This document shows, one piece after another, positions 51,991 through 59,712 of a stretch of 64,000 nt of DNA (its first letter is position 1; the number at the start of each line of letters is the position of its first letter). Below the pieces are notes generated by a model that saw nothing but the letters and a program-made list of their open reading frames with translations, was not told the origin of the DNA and did not search any database. The position numbers and the translations under genes were made by a program. This DNA comes from RGIG3009 sp045630285 (lineage in GTDB: Bacteria; Bacillota; Clostridia; Oscillospirales; Acutalibacteraceae), in the NCBI GenBank assembly GCA_045630285.1, contig JAZQSX010000016.1:1-64000 (forward strand), written 5' to 3'.

Positions 51991-52008
51991 GTGCGGAAGT
52001 GATACAAT
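51980..52008 (+). promoter_or_regulatory. promoter of rpiR-kinase-aldolase unit
   Basis: TTGCTT (51980-51985), 17 bases, TACAAT (52003-52008), extended TGA. The -35 lies inside the terminator. Confidence 0.55.
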
Positions 52009-52030
52009 GACGAAAGAGAGGGGTGTCGCT

Positions 52031-52768
52031 ATGCTGATCGATGTGGATCGCACGGTGTGGGAACGGTTGACCCGTGCGGAGCAGGACATCATTCGGTTTA
52101 TCAACGATAATGAGGCGCAGCTGCCGGAGCTCTCGATCGTGGATATTGCGCTGGAGACCTACACGTCTCCCGCCAGCGTCTCCCGTGCCATTCGTAAGTG
52201 CGGGATTACCGGCTTTCACGAATTGCGGTATAAAACGACGGTGCTCGCCGACAAACCCGAGATCTGTCAAATGGGCGAGGTCGTCAACAGCTCCTTACTG
52301 GAGGTACAGCGATTGGTAGACCGTCTTTCGGTGCCCGTGGTGTTGGGGATCGTAGAGATGATCCGTGAGTCAGACCGCATTTTGGTGCTGGGACGGGGAT
52401 TGACGGAGTACGTTGCCTCTGAGTTTGCACTGAAACTGCAGCTGCTGGATCACAACGCTGTGGCGCTTGGCGATCCCAACATCATTCGCACCCGAACCAA
52501 GCGGATGAAGCCGAACGAGTTGGCGTTGATATTCTCGTTGAACGGGCGTACACCGGAGCTTATTGAGGCGGCGCAAAATGCCAACCAGTGCGGGGCAAAG
52601 GTTATCACCTGTTGCTGTGATGCCGGCTCTCCGCTGCTGCAGCTTTCCGACCATGTGATCGTGGGGCATCGTGAACACCACAGCGAGATCGTGGGGTACG
52701 AGGTGGATTCCCGCCTGCCGCTCCACGTGATTTCCCGCATCCTGGTGGAATATCTGGTTGCGACATAA
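52031..52768 (+). CDS. RpiR family transcriptional regulator
   Basis: 245-residue regulator with N-terminal HTH_6 (residues ~1-75; SIVDIALETYTSPASVSRAI) and a SIS sugar-phosphate-binding domain (~105-230; ILVLGRGLTEYVASEFALKL, IIFSLNGRTPEL-like LIFSLNGRTPELIE, then VITCCCDAGSPLLQLSD). RpiR proteins usually respond to phosphosugars, which fits the adjacent phosphosugar enzymes. ATG 52031 with GAGGGG ahead; an ATG at 52007 falls inside the -10. 80 bases before the kinase. Confidence 0.92.
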   Translation: MLIDVDRTVWERLTRAEQDIIRFINDNEAQLPELSIVDIALETYTSPASVSRAIRKCGITGFHELRYKTTVLADKPEICQMGEVVNSSLLEVQRLVDRLSVPVVLGIVEMIRESDRILVLGRGLTEYVASEFALKLQLLDHNAVALGDPNIIRTRTKRMKPNELALIFSLNGRTPELIEAAQNANQCGAKVITCCCDAGSPLLQLSDHVIVGHREHHSEIVGYEVDSRLPLHVISRILVEYLVAT

Positions 52769-52848
52769 CGGCACAGCGTGAGTTTTTTCGATTTTCGGAA
52801 AGATTTTCACGCTGTTTTATTGTATGCTTATTCATGGAGGCACGTACG

Positions 52849-53766
52849 ATGATTTATACATTAACAACCAATCCGGCGATTGATATGAATATCAATTCCG
52901 ATACGCTGTACAAAAACACTGTCACACGGACACGGGATGCGGTGTATTCGCCCAACGGCAAGGGATTGAATGTCAGCTTTACATTGCAGCATTTCGGTGT
53001 GAAAAGCACAGTGCTTGGCTTTTTTGGCGGGTTTTCGGGCGAGTATATCGTAGAAGGATGTCGTGCCAAGGAGATGCCGGTAAAGCCCGTATGGGTGGAA
53101 GATACTACTCGCATCAACGTGTTTTTGAACGACGGGACGGGTGAGTACAATCTTGTCAATGCCGGCTCGTTCGTGCCTCGTCGGCAGCAAGAGGAATTGC
53201 TTGAACTGCTGGGTTCGCTGGAGGATATGGAATGCCTCTGCATCAGCGGCAGCCTGCCGCAGGGGATCAATCCGTCGTATTACGAAGAGATCCTGCAGGT
53301 TTGTGCTCAGCGTGGCGTAGAGGTGGTGCTGGACATCAGTTCGCCGAAGCTGAAGGAATTGCTGTCATACCGTCCGCTCCTGATCAAGCCGAACGACGAT
53401 GAGCTGCGTGCGGTGTTCGGCTTGGAGACGGAGACCGAGGAGCAGATTCGTGCGGCGATGGCGGAGCTGCATCGGTTGGGTGCGCAAAATGTGTTGCTGA
53501 CGCTGGGCTCCCGTGGCTCGTATTTTTCAAACGGAATAGCCTGCTACGCCGTCGGTACGTACTCCGTGCAGGTGCAAAGCACCGTGTGCTGTGGAGATTC
53601 CTGCCTGGGGGGCTTTCTCAGCGTATGGTTGAACGGACAGGATAGGGTGACGGAAGCGTTGAAGCGTGGTGCGGCGTGCGGCGCCAATACGGCGGAAAGT
53701 GCCGGCTTGGGCAATTTTGCTAAGGTAGCGGAATACAGCGAAAGCATTGCCGTGCGACGGCTGTAA
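52849..53766 (+). CDS. PfkB-family 1-phosphofructokinase/tagatose-6-phosphate kinase-like
   Basis: 305-residue kinase beginning MIYTLTTNPAIDM, then SPNGKGLNVSFTLQHFG, CISGSLPQGI, LIKPNDDEL and the C-terminal signature. The catalytic loop is CCGDSCLGGF where most relatives have GAGDS; the base Asp is kept. Likely phosphorylates fructose-1-phosphate or tagatose-6-phosphate to a bisphosphate, feeding the aldolase that follows 12 bases later. ATG 52849 with TGGAGG eight bases ahead. Confidence 0.85.
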   Translation: MIYTLTTNPAIDMNINSDTLYKNTVTRTRDAVYSPNGKGLNVSFTLQHFGVKSTVLGFFGGFSGEYIVEGCRAKEMPVKPVWVEDTTRINVFLNDGTGEYNLVNAGSFVPRRQQEELLELLGSLEDMECLCISGSLPQGINPSYYEEILQVCAQRGVEVVLDISSPKLKELLSYRPLLIKPNDDELRAVFGLETETEEQIRAAMAELHRLGAQNVLLTLGSRGSYFSNGIACYAVGTYSVQVQSTVCCGDSCLGGFLSVWLNGQDRVTEALKRGAACGANTAESAGLGNFAKVAEYSESIAVRRL

Positions 53767-53778
53767 GGGGGATGTTAC

Positions 53779-54630
53779 GTGGGTTTTGTAACGACGAAGG
53801 AATTGCTGTTGGAGGCACAGCGGGGCGGCTACGCCGTCGGTGCCTTCAACGTGGAAAATATGGAAATGGTGCAGGCGGTGATCGCTGCGGCGGAGGAATT
53901 GCAATCACCTGTTATTTTGCAGACGACGCCGTCAACGCTTCGCTATGCGACGCCTGCCGTGTTTGCGGCTATGGTGCGTGCCGAGGCGGAAACCGCAAGC
54001 GTGCCGATCGCCCTGCACTTGGATCACGGAAGCAGCCCCGAATTGGCACGTCGGGCGGTGGAGGGTGGTTACACCTCGGTGATGATCGACGGATCAGCAA
54101 AGTCGTTTGAAGATAACGTCGCAGTGACGTGCGAGGTGGTGACATTCTGCAGGGAGCGTGGGGTTCCCGTTGAGGCGGAGCTCGGATGTGTCGGTGGTAA
54201 AGAGGACGACCTGGAGCGTGGAAGCGGTGATCCGTATACCGATCCTACGCAAGCGGTTGAGTTCCTGCGGCGCACGGCAGTGGACAGCTTGGCGGTTGCT
54301 ATCGGTACGGCACACGGTGTGTACAAGGGCAAGCCGCACTTGGATCTGGAACGTCTGGAAGCGATTCGACAGGTCGTGTCGGTGCCGCTGGTGCTGCACG
54401 GTACGTCGGGTGTTCCGGAGGAGACGGTGCGTGAGTGCATCGCTCGTGGCATTTGTAAGGTTAATTACGCTACTGATCTGCGGATCGCTTATACGGAGGG
54501 TGTGCGTTCGACGCTGGAGGCTCAGGCGGAGATCTTTGATCCAAAGGTGTACGGCAAGGCGGGGCGTGAAAGCGTCAAGCAGTACGTAATGGGGAAGATG
54601 ACGCTTTGCGGCAGTGTCGGCAAAGCGTAA
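53779..54630 (+). CDS. class II ketose-bisphosphate aldolase
   Basis: 283-residue zinc aldolase cleaving a ketose bisphosphate (fructose-1,6- or tagatose-1,6-bisphosphate) to DHAP and glyceraldehyde-3-phosphate. Zinc and active-site motifs: LHLDHGSS, DGSAKSFEDN, VEAELGCVGGKED, GTAHGVY and LHGTSGVPEE with KVNYATDLR. GTG start with AAGGGGGA ahead. With the kinase this makes a two-step entry into glycolysis. Fructose and tagatose types cannot be told apart from this sequence alone. Confidence 0.92.
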   Translation: MGFVTTKELLLEAQRGGYAVGAFNVENMEMVQAVIAAAEELQSPVILQTTPSTLRYATPAVFAAMVRAEAETASVPIALHLDHGSSPELARRAVEGGYTSVMIDGSAKSFEDNVAVTCEVVTFCRERGVPVEAELGCVGGKEDDLERGSGDPYTDPTQAVEFLRRTAVDSLAVAIGTAHGVYKGKPHLDLERLEAIRQVVSVPLVLHGTSGVPEETVRECIARGICKVNYATDLRIAYTEGVRSTLEAQAEIFDPKVYGKAGRESVKQYVMGKMTLCGSVGKA

Positions 54631-54636
54631 ACAGTA

Positions 54637-54677
54637 AAAAACAAGCCGCTGTCGGTCTGAACCGACACCGGCTTTCT
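54637..54677 (-). terminator. terminator of secDF (also faces the aldolase)
   Basis: A 13-base-pair stem with one C-C mismatch (54643-54656 with 54661-54674), CTGA loop; on the minus strand TTTTTT follows. Confidence 0.85.
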
Positions 54678-54687
54678 TGTTGCTTGA

Positions 54688-55644
54688 TTATTTGGCGTTC
54701 TTTGCCTTTTTCACAGGCTTTTTGCTGGCTTTCTTCAGCGCCTTGACCTTGTCGCTGTGCTTCACCCAAGCAGCCCAGATCGGGGTGCAGAGGAAGGTGG
54801 TGGAATAGAAGCCGGAGATGACGCCCACAGCCATCGGCAATGCGAAGCTGATGATCGAGCCCATCGAAGCGACGACCGCAAACACGGCAACCGTACCGAC
54901 AGCGATGAAGGTGCAGATGCTGGTGTTCAGCGTACGGGAGAAGGACTGGTTCAAGCTGAGGTTAACGATCTCGTCGATCGAGGTCTTCTTGTCCATCTTG
55001 CGGCGGTTCTCACGGATACGGTCGTAAATAACGAGGGTATCGTTCAGCGAGTAACCGAGAATGGTCAGCACGACAGCCACGAAGTTATCGTTCAGCGGGA
55101 TGCGGAAGATCACGAAGGTGAAATACGCAACCAGAATATCGTGCAGCAGTGCGAGCAGAGCCATGACACCGGCCGAGATACCGCCGATGCGGCGGAAACG
55201 GAAGCCGACGTAAATGACGAGGAACAGCGAGGCCAGCACGATAGCAGCCAGACATTTCAGGAAGAAGGTGCGGCCGTAGGAAGCCTGCAGAGAGTTGACG
55301 TTCTCGTTCTTGATCGCATTCTTCGGGAAGGCGGCCTTCAGCGCCGTATCAAACTTGCTCTGGCTTTCCAGATCCATATCCTCCGCCAACGTGACGGTGA
55401 GGATCGGCAGGCTGCCTTCGGTGGAGATGTCCACCTCGGCATCGGGGAGCAGGGTCTCCACCGTTTCGGTCACAGCCTTCTCATCCAGCGTGCCGGAGTA
55501 GCTGTATTTCAGCATCGTACCGCCCTTGAACTGGATGTCCAGCTCTACGCCGAAGATGAGGTTGAAGAGGAGACCGACCAGCATAATGCCGGCAGAAATG
55601 TAGCAGAACAGCTTGCGCTTTGCAATAAAATCAAACTTAGTCAT
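54688..55644 (-). CDS. secF: protein translocase subunit SecF
   Basis: Membrane partner of SecD that uses the proton gradient to help export through SecYEG. 318 residues: N-terminal helix, a short P1-type domain (VELDIQFKGGTML), then the helix bundle with the conserved FVIFRIPLNDNFVAVVLTILGY region and YDRIRE, ending in a Lys-rich tail. Its start overlaps the end of secD by eight bases. Confidence 0.95.
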   Translation of the reverse strand: MTKFDFIAKRKLFCYISAGIMLVGLLFNLIFGVELDIQFKGGTMLKYSYSGTLDEKAVTETVETLLPDAEVDISTEGSLPILTVTLAEDMDLESQSKFDTALKAAFPKNAIKNENVNSLQASYGRTFFLKCLAAIVLASLFLVIYVGFRFRRIGGISAGVMALLALLHDILVAYFTFVIFRIPLNDNFVAVVLTILGYSLNDTLVIYDRIRENRRKMDKKTSIDEIVNLSLNQSFSRTLNTSICTFIAVGTVAVFAVVASMGSIISFALPMAVGVISGFYSTTFLCTPIWAAWVKHSDKVKALKKASKKPVKKAKNAK

Positions 55645-57178
55645 GGCGCTTACCTCCCAACAACCAGGGCTTACGCAGGAACTTGAGGCGGGTGACGGAC
55701 TTCATCATCAACCGCGAACAGGTGACGCCCATGATAAAGTTAAAGATGATACCGACGAGCAGCGTGTAACCGAAGGAGTAAACAGCGCCGCTGGTGGAAA
55801 CGGGGAACATGAACAGGAAGGGCTTGAGCAGCTTGGCAAAGAAGCTGTCTGCCGGACCGAACACACCCATGAGAACCACGGAAACGATAAGAACGGTGAT
55901 GTTACCGTCGAAGATAGCGGAGAAGGATTCCTTACAGCCGTTCTGCACCGCACTGTCGATCGTGCGGCCGGCGCGGATCTGCTCCTTGATACGTTCGGCG
56001 GTGATGATGTTGGCGTCAACGCCCATACCGATCGAAAGGATGATACCGGCGATACCGGGCAGGGTGAGGGTGAAGCTGTCGATCGCCGCAAAGTAACCGG
56101 ACACGGCAGCAACGGAACCCGCTACCTGACCGATCAGCGCAATGATGGCAACGAAACCGGAGAGACGGTAGTAGACGAGCATAAAGATTGCGATGAGAGC
56201 AAACGCCACGATACCGGCAAGCACCATCAGCTGCAGAGCGTTTTCACCCATGGTAGCGGTGACGGTGTTGTAGTTCTTGGCTTCGATGCTGAAGGGGAGA
56301 GAACCGGCGTTGATGAGGTTGGCCAGCTCGGCAGCGTGGCTGTACTCGGCAAACGCACCCGAGATCTGCGCTTCACCGTTGGTGATGTGCGCCTTGACAC
56401 CGGGGTTGGACAGGCACTGGAACTTCAGATGATCCTCGTTCTCGGTCTTGTCGGTTTTATCGGTCGTCTCAGTCTTATCAGTGGTGCTGTTTTCCTTCTC
56501 GGCAGCCAGCTCCTCATCGGTCTTGTTGGTGACAAGCCAAATGGAGATGGTGTACTTGCCGGAGGAGGAGCCGTTCAGGCTAAACTGCTTTTTGGTAGCG
56601 TCAGCAAACTTCTTGGCACCCTCGTCGGTAAACTTGAGGTTTACAACGGGCTCCATGGTGGTGGTGCCTTCGCTCCAACCGGCAGCGGCGGATTCCAGCA
56701 TATCGCCCGAAAGGATCAGCTTGTCCTTCGTGGGCGGTGTGGTGGGCAGACCGCCGGAGGATTCCTCCTCGTCATAGTAGAAACGAAGCTCGCCCAACTG
56801 ACCCAGCTCGCTGATGGTCTCCTTGGCATTGAACTTAGTCTCGCCCGCTGCCCAGGGGAAGCGGATGATGACCTGGTCGTTGTCATAGTCGGCATACGCC
56901 TCGTGGTCGGTGATGTTTTTGCCGATCATACGCAGGACGATAACTTCCTTCATAGCGTCGATCTGCGCATCGGATGCATCGATAGATTCATCAGCCGGGG
57001 CAAAGGTGGCTTCCACGCCGCCGCTGATGTCGATGCCGGTACGGATGCCGTCGGCTCCGCGGATCACCGTGTCTACTCGGTCGCCGTAGTTCGTTGTTAC
57101 GCCAAACAGCGCAGTGAACGAAATGACGAGGACAAGCGTAGCCACGATGAAGAATACAGGTTTCGGTGTTCGCTTCAT
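55637..57178 (-). CDS. secD: protein translocase subunit SecD
   Basis: 513-residue partner of SecF. First helix ~8-27, then GIRTGIDISGG, the large external P1 domain (~50-330) with LSNPGVKAHITNGEAQISG, and the C-terminal helix bundle with LTLPGIAGIILSIGMGVDAN and ERIKEQIRAG. A Thr/Lys/Asp/Glu-rich insert (~245-270) is present. ATG with GGAGGATTG ahead. Secretion housekeeping; a shorter paralogue of the P1 domain lies upstream. Confidence 0.95.
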   Translation of the reverse strand: MKRTPKPVFFIVATLVLVISFTALFGVTTNYGDRVDTVIRGADGIRTGIDISGGVEATFAPADESIDASDAQIDAMKEVIVLRMIGKNITDHEAYADYDNDQVIIRFPWAAGETKFNAKETISELGQLGELRFYYDEEESSGGLPTTPPTKDKLILSGDMLESAAAGWSEGTTTMEPVVNLKFTDEGAKKFADATKKQFSLNGSSSGKYTISIWLVTNKTDEELAAEKENSTTDKTETTDKTDKTENEDHLKFQCLSNPGVKAHITNGEAQISGAFAEYSHAAELANLINAGSLPFSIEAKNYNTVTATMGENALQLMVLAGIVAFALIAIFMLVYYRLSGFVAIIALIGQVAGSVAAVSGYFAAIDSFTLTLPGIAGIILSIGMGVDANIITAERIKEQIRAGRTIDSAVQNGCKESFSAIFDGNITVLIVSVVLMGVFGPADSFFAKLLKPFLFMFPVSTSGAVYSFGYTLLVGIIFNFIMGVTCSRLMMKSVTRLKFLRKPWLLGGKRHD

Positions 57179-57222
57179 CGGTCAATCCTCCAGTGTTCGA
57201 TAGAAATATCCAGATACAATTC

Positions 57223-57251
57223 ATTATAGTGGATTTCCCCTAAAAAGTCAA
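57223..57251 (-). promoter_or_regulatory. promoter of secDF
   Basis: Minus strand: TTGACT (57251-57246), 17 bases, TATAAT (57228-57223). Confidence 0.72.
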
Positions 57252-57283
57252 TGAAAAGTATATAAAGAAATTAGGTAATATAG

Positions 57284-57311
57284 AAAAACCGCCGCAATTC
57301 GTTGCGGCGGT
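57284..57311 (-). terminator. terminator of the SecD-like gene
   Basis: A 10-base-pair stem (57288-57297 with 57302-57311), TTCG loop, minus-strand T5. The same hairpin and flanks recur at 58239-58262. Confidence 0.88.
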
Positions 57312-57329
57312 GGAAGTCACGGGGTGATA

Positions 57330-58166
57330 TCACGGTTTATACCACGCAATCAGAGAAACATCGATTTCGAACGGGAGCTGCGCCATTTTGATTTTGCGAA
57401 CCAGATTTTCTGCTTCGCTATAGCTGGTAAATGAGCCGGAAAGCATCACTTCACCATTGGTGATGTGCGCCAAAACGGCAGGATTTGACAAACAAACGGT
57501 GACGGGCTCCTCGCCGGAAATGCGATAGGATTCCCAGATGGAAATGGTGTGCTGATAGGAGGTGTACCCGTTTAACTCGAATTGCTTTTTTGTGGCATCA
57601 GCAAATAATGCGGTACCTTCGGCGTTAAATTTCAGATCGATGGCAGGCTCCGCTCCGGCGTAGGTAGTGGTGATGGACTCCAGCACCGAATCGGTGCAAA
57701 TCAGCTGATCCGTTGCCGGAAGCTCGGTGGGAAGATTGGCCTCCGCCTCATCGTAATAGAAGAGAAGGTTGTAGTAATCATAGGAAGCACAGTCTTCTTT
57801 TGCCAAGCGCACCAGTTTTTCTGCCACAGGCAGATCCAATTCATCGTTGTTGGGAATGTTGATTGACACGCCGCCGCTGCCGGTTTCGATGGTGTAGTCC
57901 TTGATGTATAAATCGGACAAGTGTTCAACAGCAAAGGCTCTGATCAATTCAATTTGCTCTGCAGTGAGCGGAGCATCATAGTCGACGGCAGAAAAATGGA
58001 TGTGGATAGAGTCGCTGAAAGGATGGTCAGTGTCGGAATCATCCCCACTGGGATTGCGGTCGGAGGGATGATCGCCGCCGATGCCGAGAAGTAGTACGGC
58101 AACCAAAATGCCAATCAGCACTGCCATTAAGGAAAGGCAGATAATCAATGCATTTTTTCGTTTCAT
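57330..58166 (-). CDS. single-pass paralogue of the SecD external domain
   Basis: 278 residues: one membrane helix (~7-30), a Ser/Asp/Pro-rich linker, then a domain that follows the SecD P1 domain stretch by stretch, e.g. FADATKKQFELNG against FADATKKQFSLNG, and CLSNPAVLAHITNGEVMLSG against CLSNPGVKAHITNGEAQISG. The SecD helix bundle is missing altogether, and the protein ends soon after this domain. ATG with AGGAG ahead. Close to secDF but with its own promoter and terminator. Function not known; a SecDF accessory, substrate-binding or dominant partner are possible inferences. Confidence 0.78.
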   Translation of the reverse strand: MKRKNALIICLSLMAVLIGILVAVLLLGIGGDHPSDRNPSGDDSDTDHPFSDSIHIHFSAVDYDAPLTAEQIELIRAFAVEHLSDLYIKDYTIETGSGGVSINIPNNDELDLPVAEKLVRLAKEDCASYDYYNLLFYYDEAEANLPTELPATDQLICTDSVLESITTTYAGAEPAIDLKFNAEGTALFADATKKQFELNGYTSYQHTISIWESYRISGEEPVTVCLSNPAVLAHITNGEVMLSGSFTSYSEAENLVRKIKMAQLPFEIDVSLIAWYKP

Positions 58167-58194
58167 AGTGATTCTCCTAATGTATTATACGTTG

Positions 58195-58223
58195 ATTATA
58201 GAAAAATCGAGCAAAAATGTCAA
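58195..58223 (-). promoter_or_regulatory. perfect consensus promoter of the SecD-like gene
   Basis: Minus strand: TTGACA (58223-58218), 17 bases, TATAAT (58200-58195), an exact sigma-A consensus. A second TATAAT lies at 58189-58184. Confidence 0.8.
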
Positions 58224-58233
58224 CATTCGCAAC

Positions 58234-58262
58234 AAAAAACCGCCGCAATTCGTTGCGGCGGT
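58234..58262 (-). terminator. terminator of the aminotransferase
   Basis: Stem 58239-58248 with 58253-58262, TTCG loop, minus-strand T6; near-identical to the hairpin at 57288-57311. Confidence 0.88.
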
Positions 58263-58278
58263 GGATGTGTAAGGGGAA

Positions 58279-59553
58279 TTATGCCAGCAGTTTGTTCAGT
58301 GCGGCGATCTCGGCGCAGATGCAGAACAGATCCATGGCGGTCTGCAACTCGGTAACCGAGGGGTACGACGGAGCGATACGCAGGGTAGCGTCCTTGGGAT
58401 CCTTGCCATAGGGATAGGTCGCACCGGCGGCGGTGAGCACTACACCGGCTTCCTTCAGCAGACGCACGGTTTCGGCGGCGGTGCCTTCCAACAGCTCAAC
58501 ACTGACAAAATAGCCTCCATTCGGCTTGTGCCAACGGGCGATGCCTTTGCCGCTGAGGCGGGCTTCCAGCGTGTCGGTTACGACGTTAAACTTCGGACGC
58601 AGCACGGCGGCGTGGCGCTTCATATGCTCACGGATACCGTCCAGATTTTTGAAATAGCGGGTGTGGCGAAGCATATTGATCTTATCGTGACCGATCGTCT
58701 GGATCGTCATACGGGCTTTGATGTCTGCAATGTTGGCGGGGCTGGCGGCAAGAGCGGCCACGCCGGCGCCGGGAAAGCTGATCTTCGAGGTGGAGGTAAA
58801 CTGGATGACAATATCTTCGTTGCCGACCGACGCCGCTTCGGTGTACAGATTCAGCAGCGTGTCGGGCGTATCGTTCAGGTGGTGGACGCAGTAGGCGTTA
58901 TCCCACATAATGCGGAAATCCGCAGCAGCGGGACGCAAACGGGCGAAACGGCGCACTGTTTCATCGGCGTAGGTGATGCCGTCGGGATTGGAGTACATCG
59001 GGACACACCAAATACCCTTGACAGCAGGATCCTGTACCAAGCGCTCGACCTCGTCCATATCGGGGCCGGTCTCACACATAGCGACGGGGATCATTTCGAT
59101 ACCGTAGCGCTCCGTAACGGCAAAATGACGGTCATAACCGGGGACGGGGCAGAGGAACTTGACCTTGCCCTGTTTGATCCACGGCTCGTTGCCGCAGACG
59201 CCGGAGACCATTGCCTGGGTGATGTAGTCGAACATCATGTTGAGGCTGGAGTTGCCGCCGACAACCACCAGCTCGGCGGGAACGCCGAGGATCTCGCCGA
59301 ACAGGGCCTTCGCTTCGGCAAGGCCGTCTACCAAGCCGTAGTTGCGGGTGTCGACGCTCTGCTCGGAAAGATAGCCCTCCCGCATGTTGACGCAGTTGAG
59401 CACCTCCATAGAAATGTCGAGCTGCTCAGGGCCGGGCTTGCCGCGGGACATATCCAGCGCAAGGCCCTGCGCTTTATAATCGGCGTAGAGCGCCTTACAT
59501 TCCGCCAGCCGTGCGGCGGCCTGTTCTTTTGTCATAGACGGGATCAAAGACAC
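58279..59553 (-). CDS. PLP-dependent aminotransferase, aspartate type
   Basis: 424-residue fold-type I aminotransferase of the Asp aminotransferase group that begins LDMSRGKPGPEQLD. Cofactor site: GGNSSLNMMFDYI, PVPGYDRHF, WDNAYCVHHL and Lys in STSKISFPGAG; Arg in LRIAPSYPS for the carboxylate. The GTG at 59553 was chosen with AGAGGAG nine bases ahead; the frame opens 20 codons upstream without a site. Donor and acceptor specificity unknown; probably aspartate, branched or aromatic amino acids. Confidence 0.87.
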   Translation of the reverse strand: MSLIPSMTKEQAAARLAECKALYADYKAQGLALDMSRGKPGPEQLDISMEVLNCVNMREGYLSEQSVDTRNYGLVDGLAEAKALFGEILGVPAELVVVGGNSSLNMMFDYITQAMVSGVCGNEPWIKQGKVKFLCPVPGYDRHFAVTERYGIEMIPVAMCETGPDMDEVERLVQDPAVKGIWCVPMYSNPDGITYADETVRRFARLRPAAADFRIMWDNAYCVHHLNDTPDTLLNLYTEAASVGNEDIVIQFTSTSKISFPGAGVAALAASPANIADIKARMTIQTIGHDKINMLRHTRYFKNLDGIREHMKRHAAVLRPKFNVVTDTLEARLSGKGIARWHKPNGGYFVSVELLEGTAAETVRLLKEAGVVLTAAGATYPYGKDPKDATLRIAPSYPSVTELQTAMDLFCICAEIAALNKLLA

Positions 59554-59585
59554 GGATAACGACTCCTCTCGTAAATACTCGTCTA

Positions 59586-59614
59586 TTGTAATATATGTTC
59601 TTCGTTTTTGCAAG
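59586..59614 (-). promoter_or_regulatory. promoter of the aminotransferase
   Basis: Minus strand: TTGCAA (59614-59609), 17 bases, TACAAT (59591-59586). Confidence 0.68.
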
Positions 59615-59662
59615 TTAATTTTTTAATTCTTGCAAAAAATATTCACTTTTTGGCTGTTTTTC

Positions 59663-59697
59663 CAAAAAAATCCCCCATCCGATAACGGACGGGGGAT
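59663..59697 (-). terminator. terminator of asnS
   Basis: Stem 59670-59681 with 59686-59697 (one A-C mismatch), ATAA loop, minus-strand T7. Confidence 0.88.
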
Positions 59698-59712
59698 GAA
59701 AAAACGCAAAAA

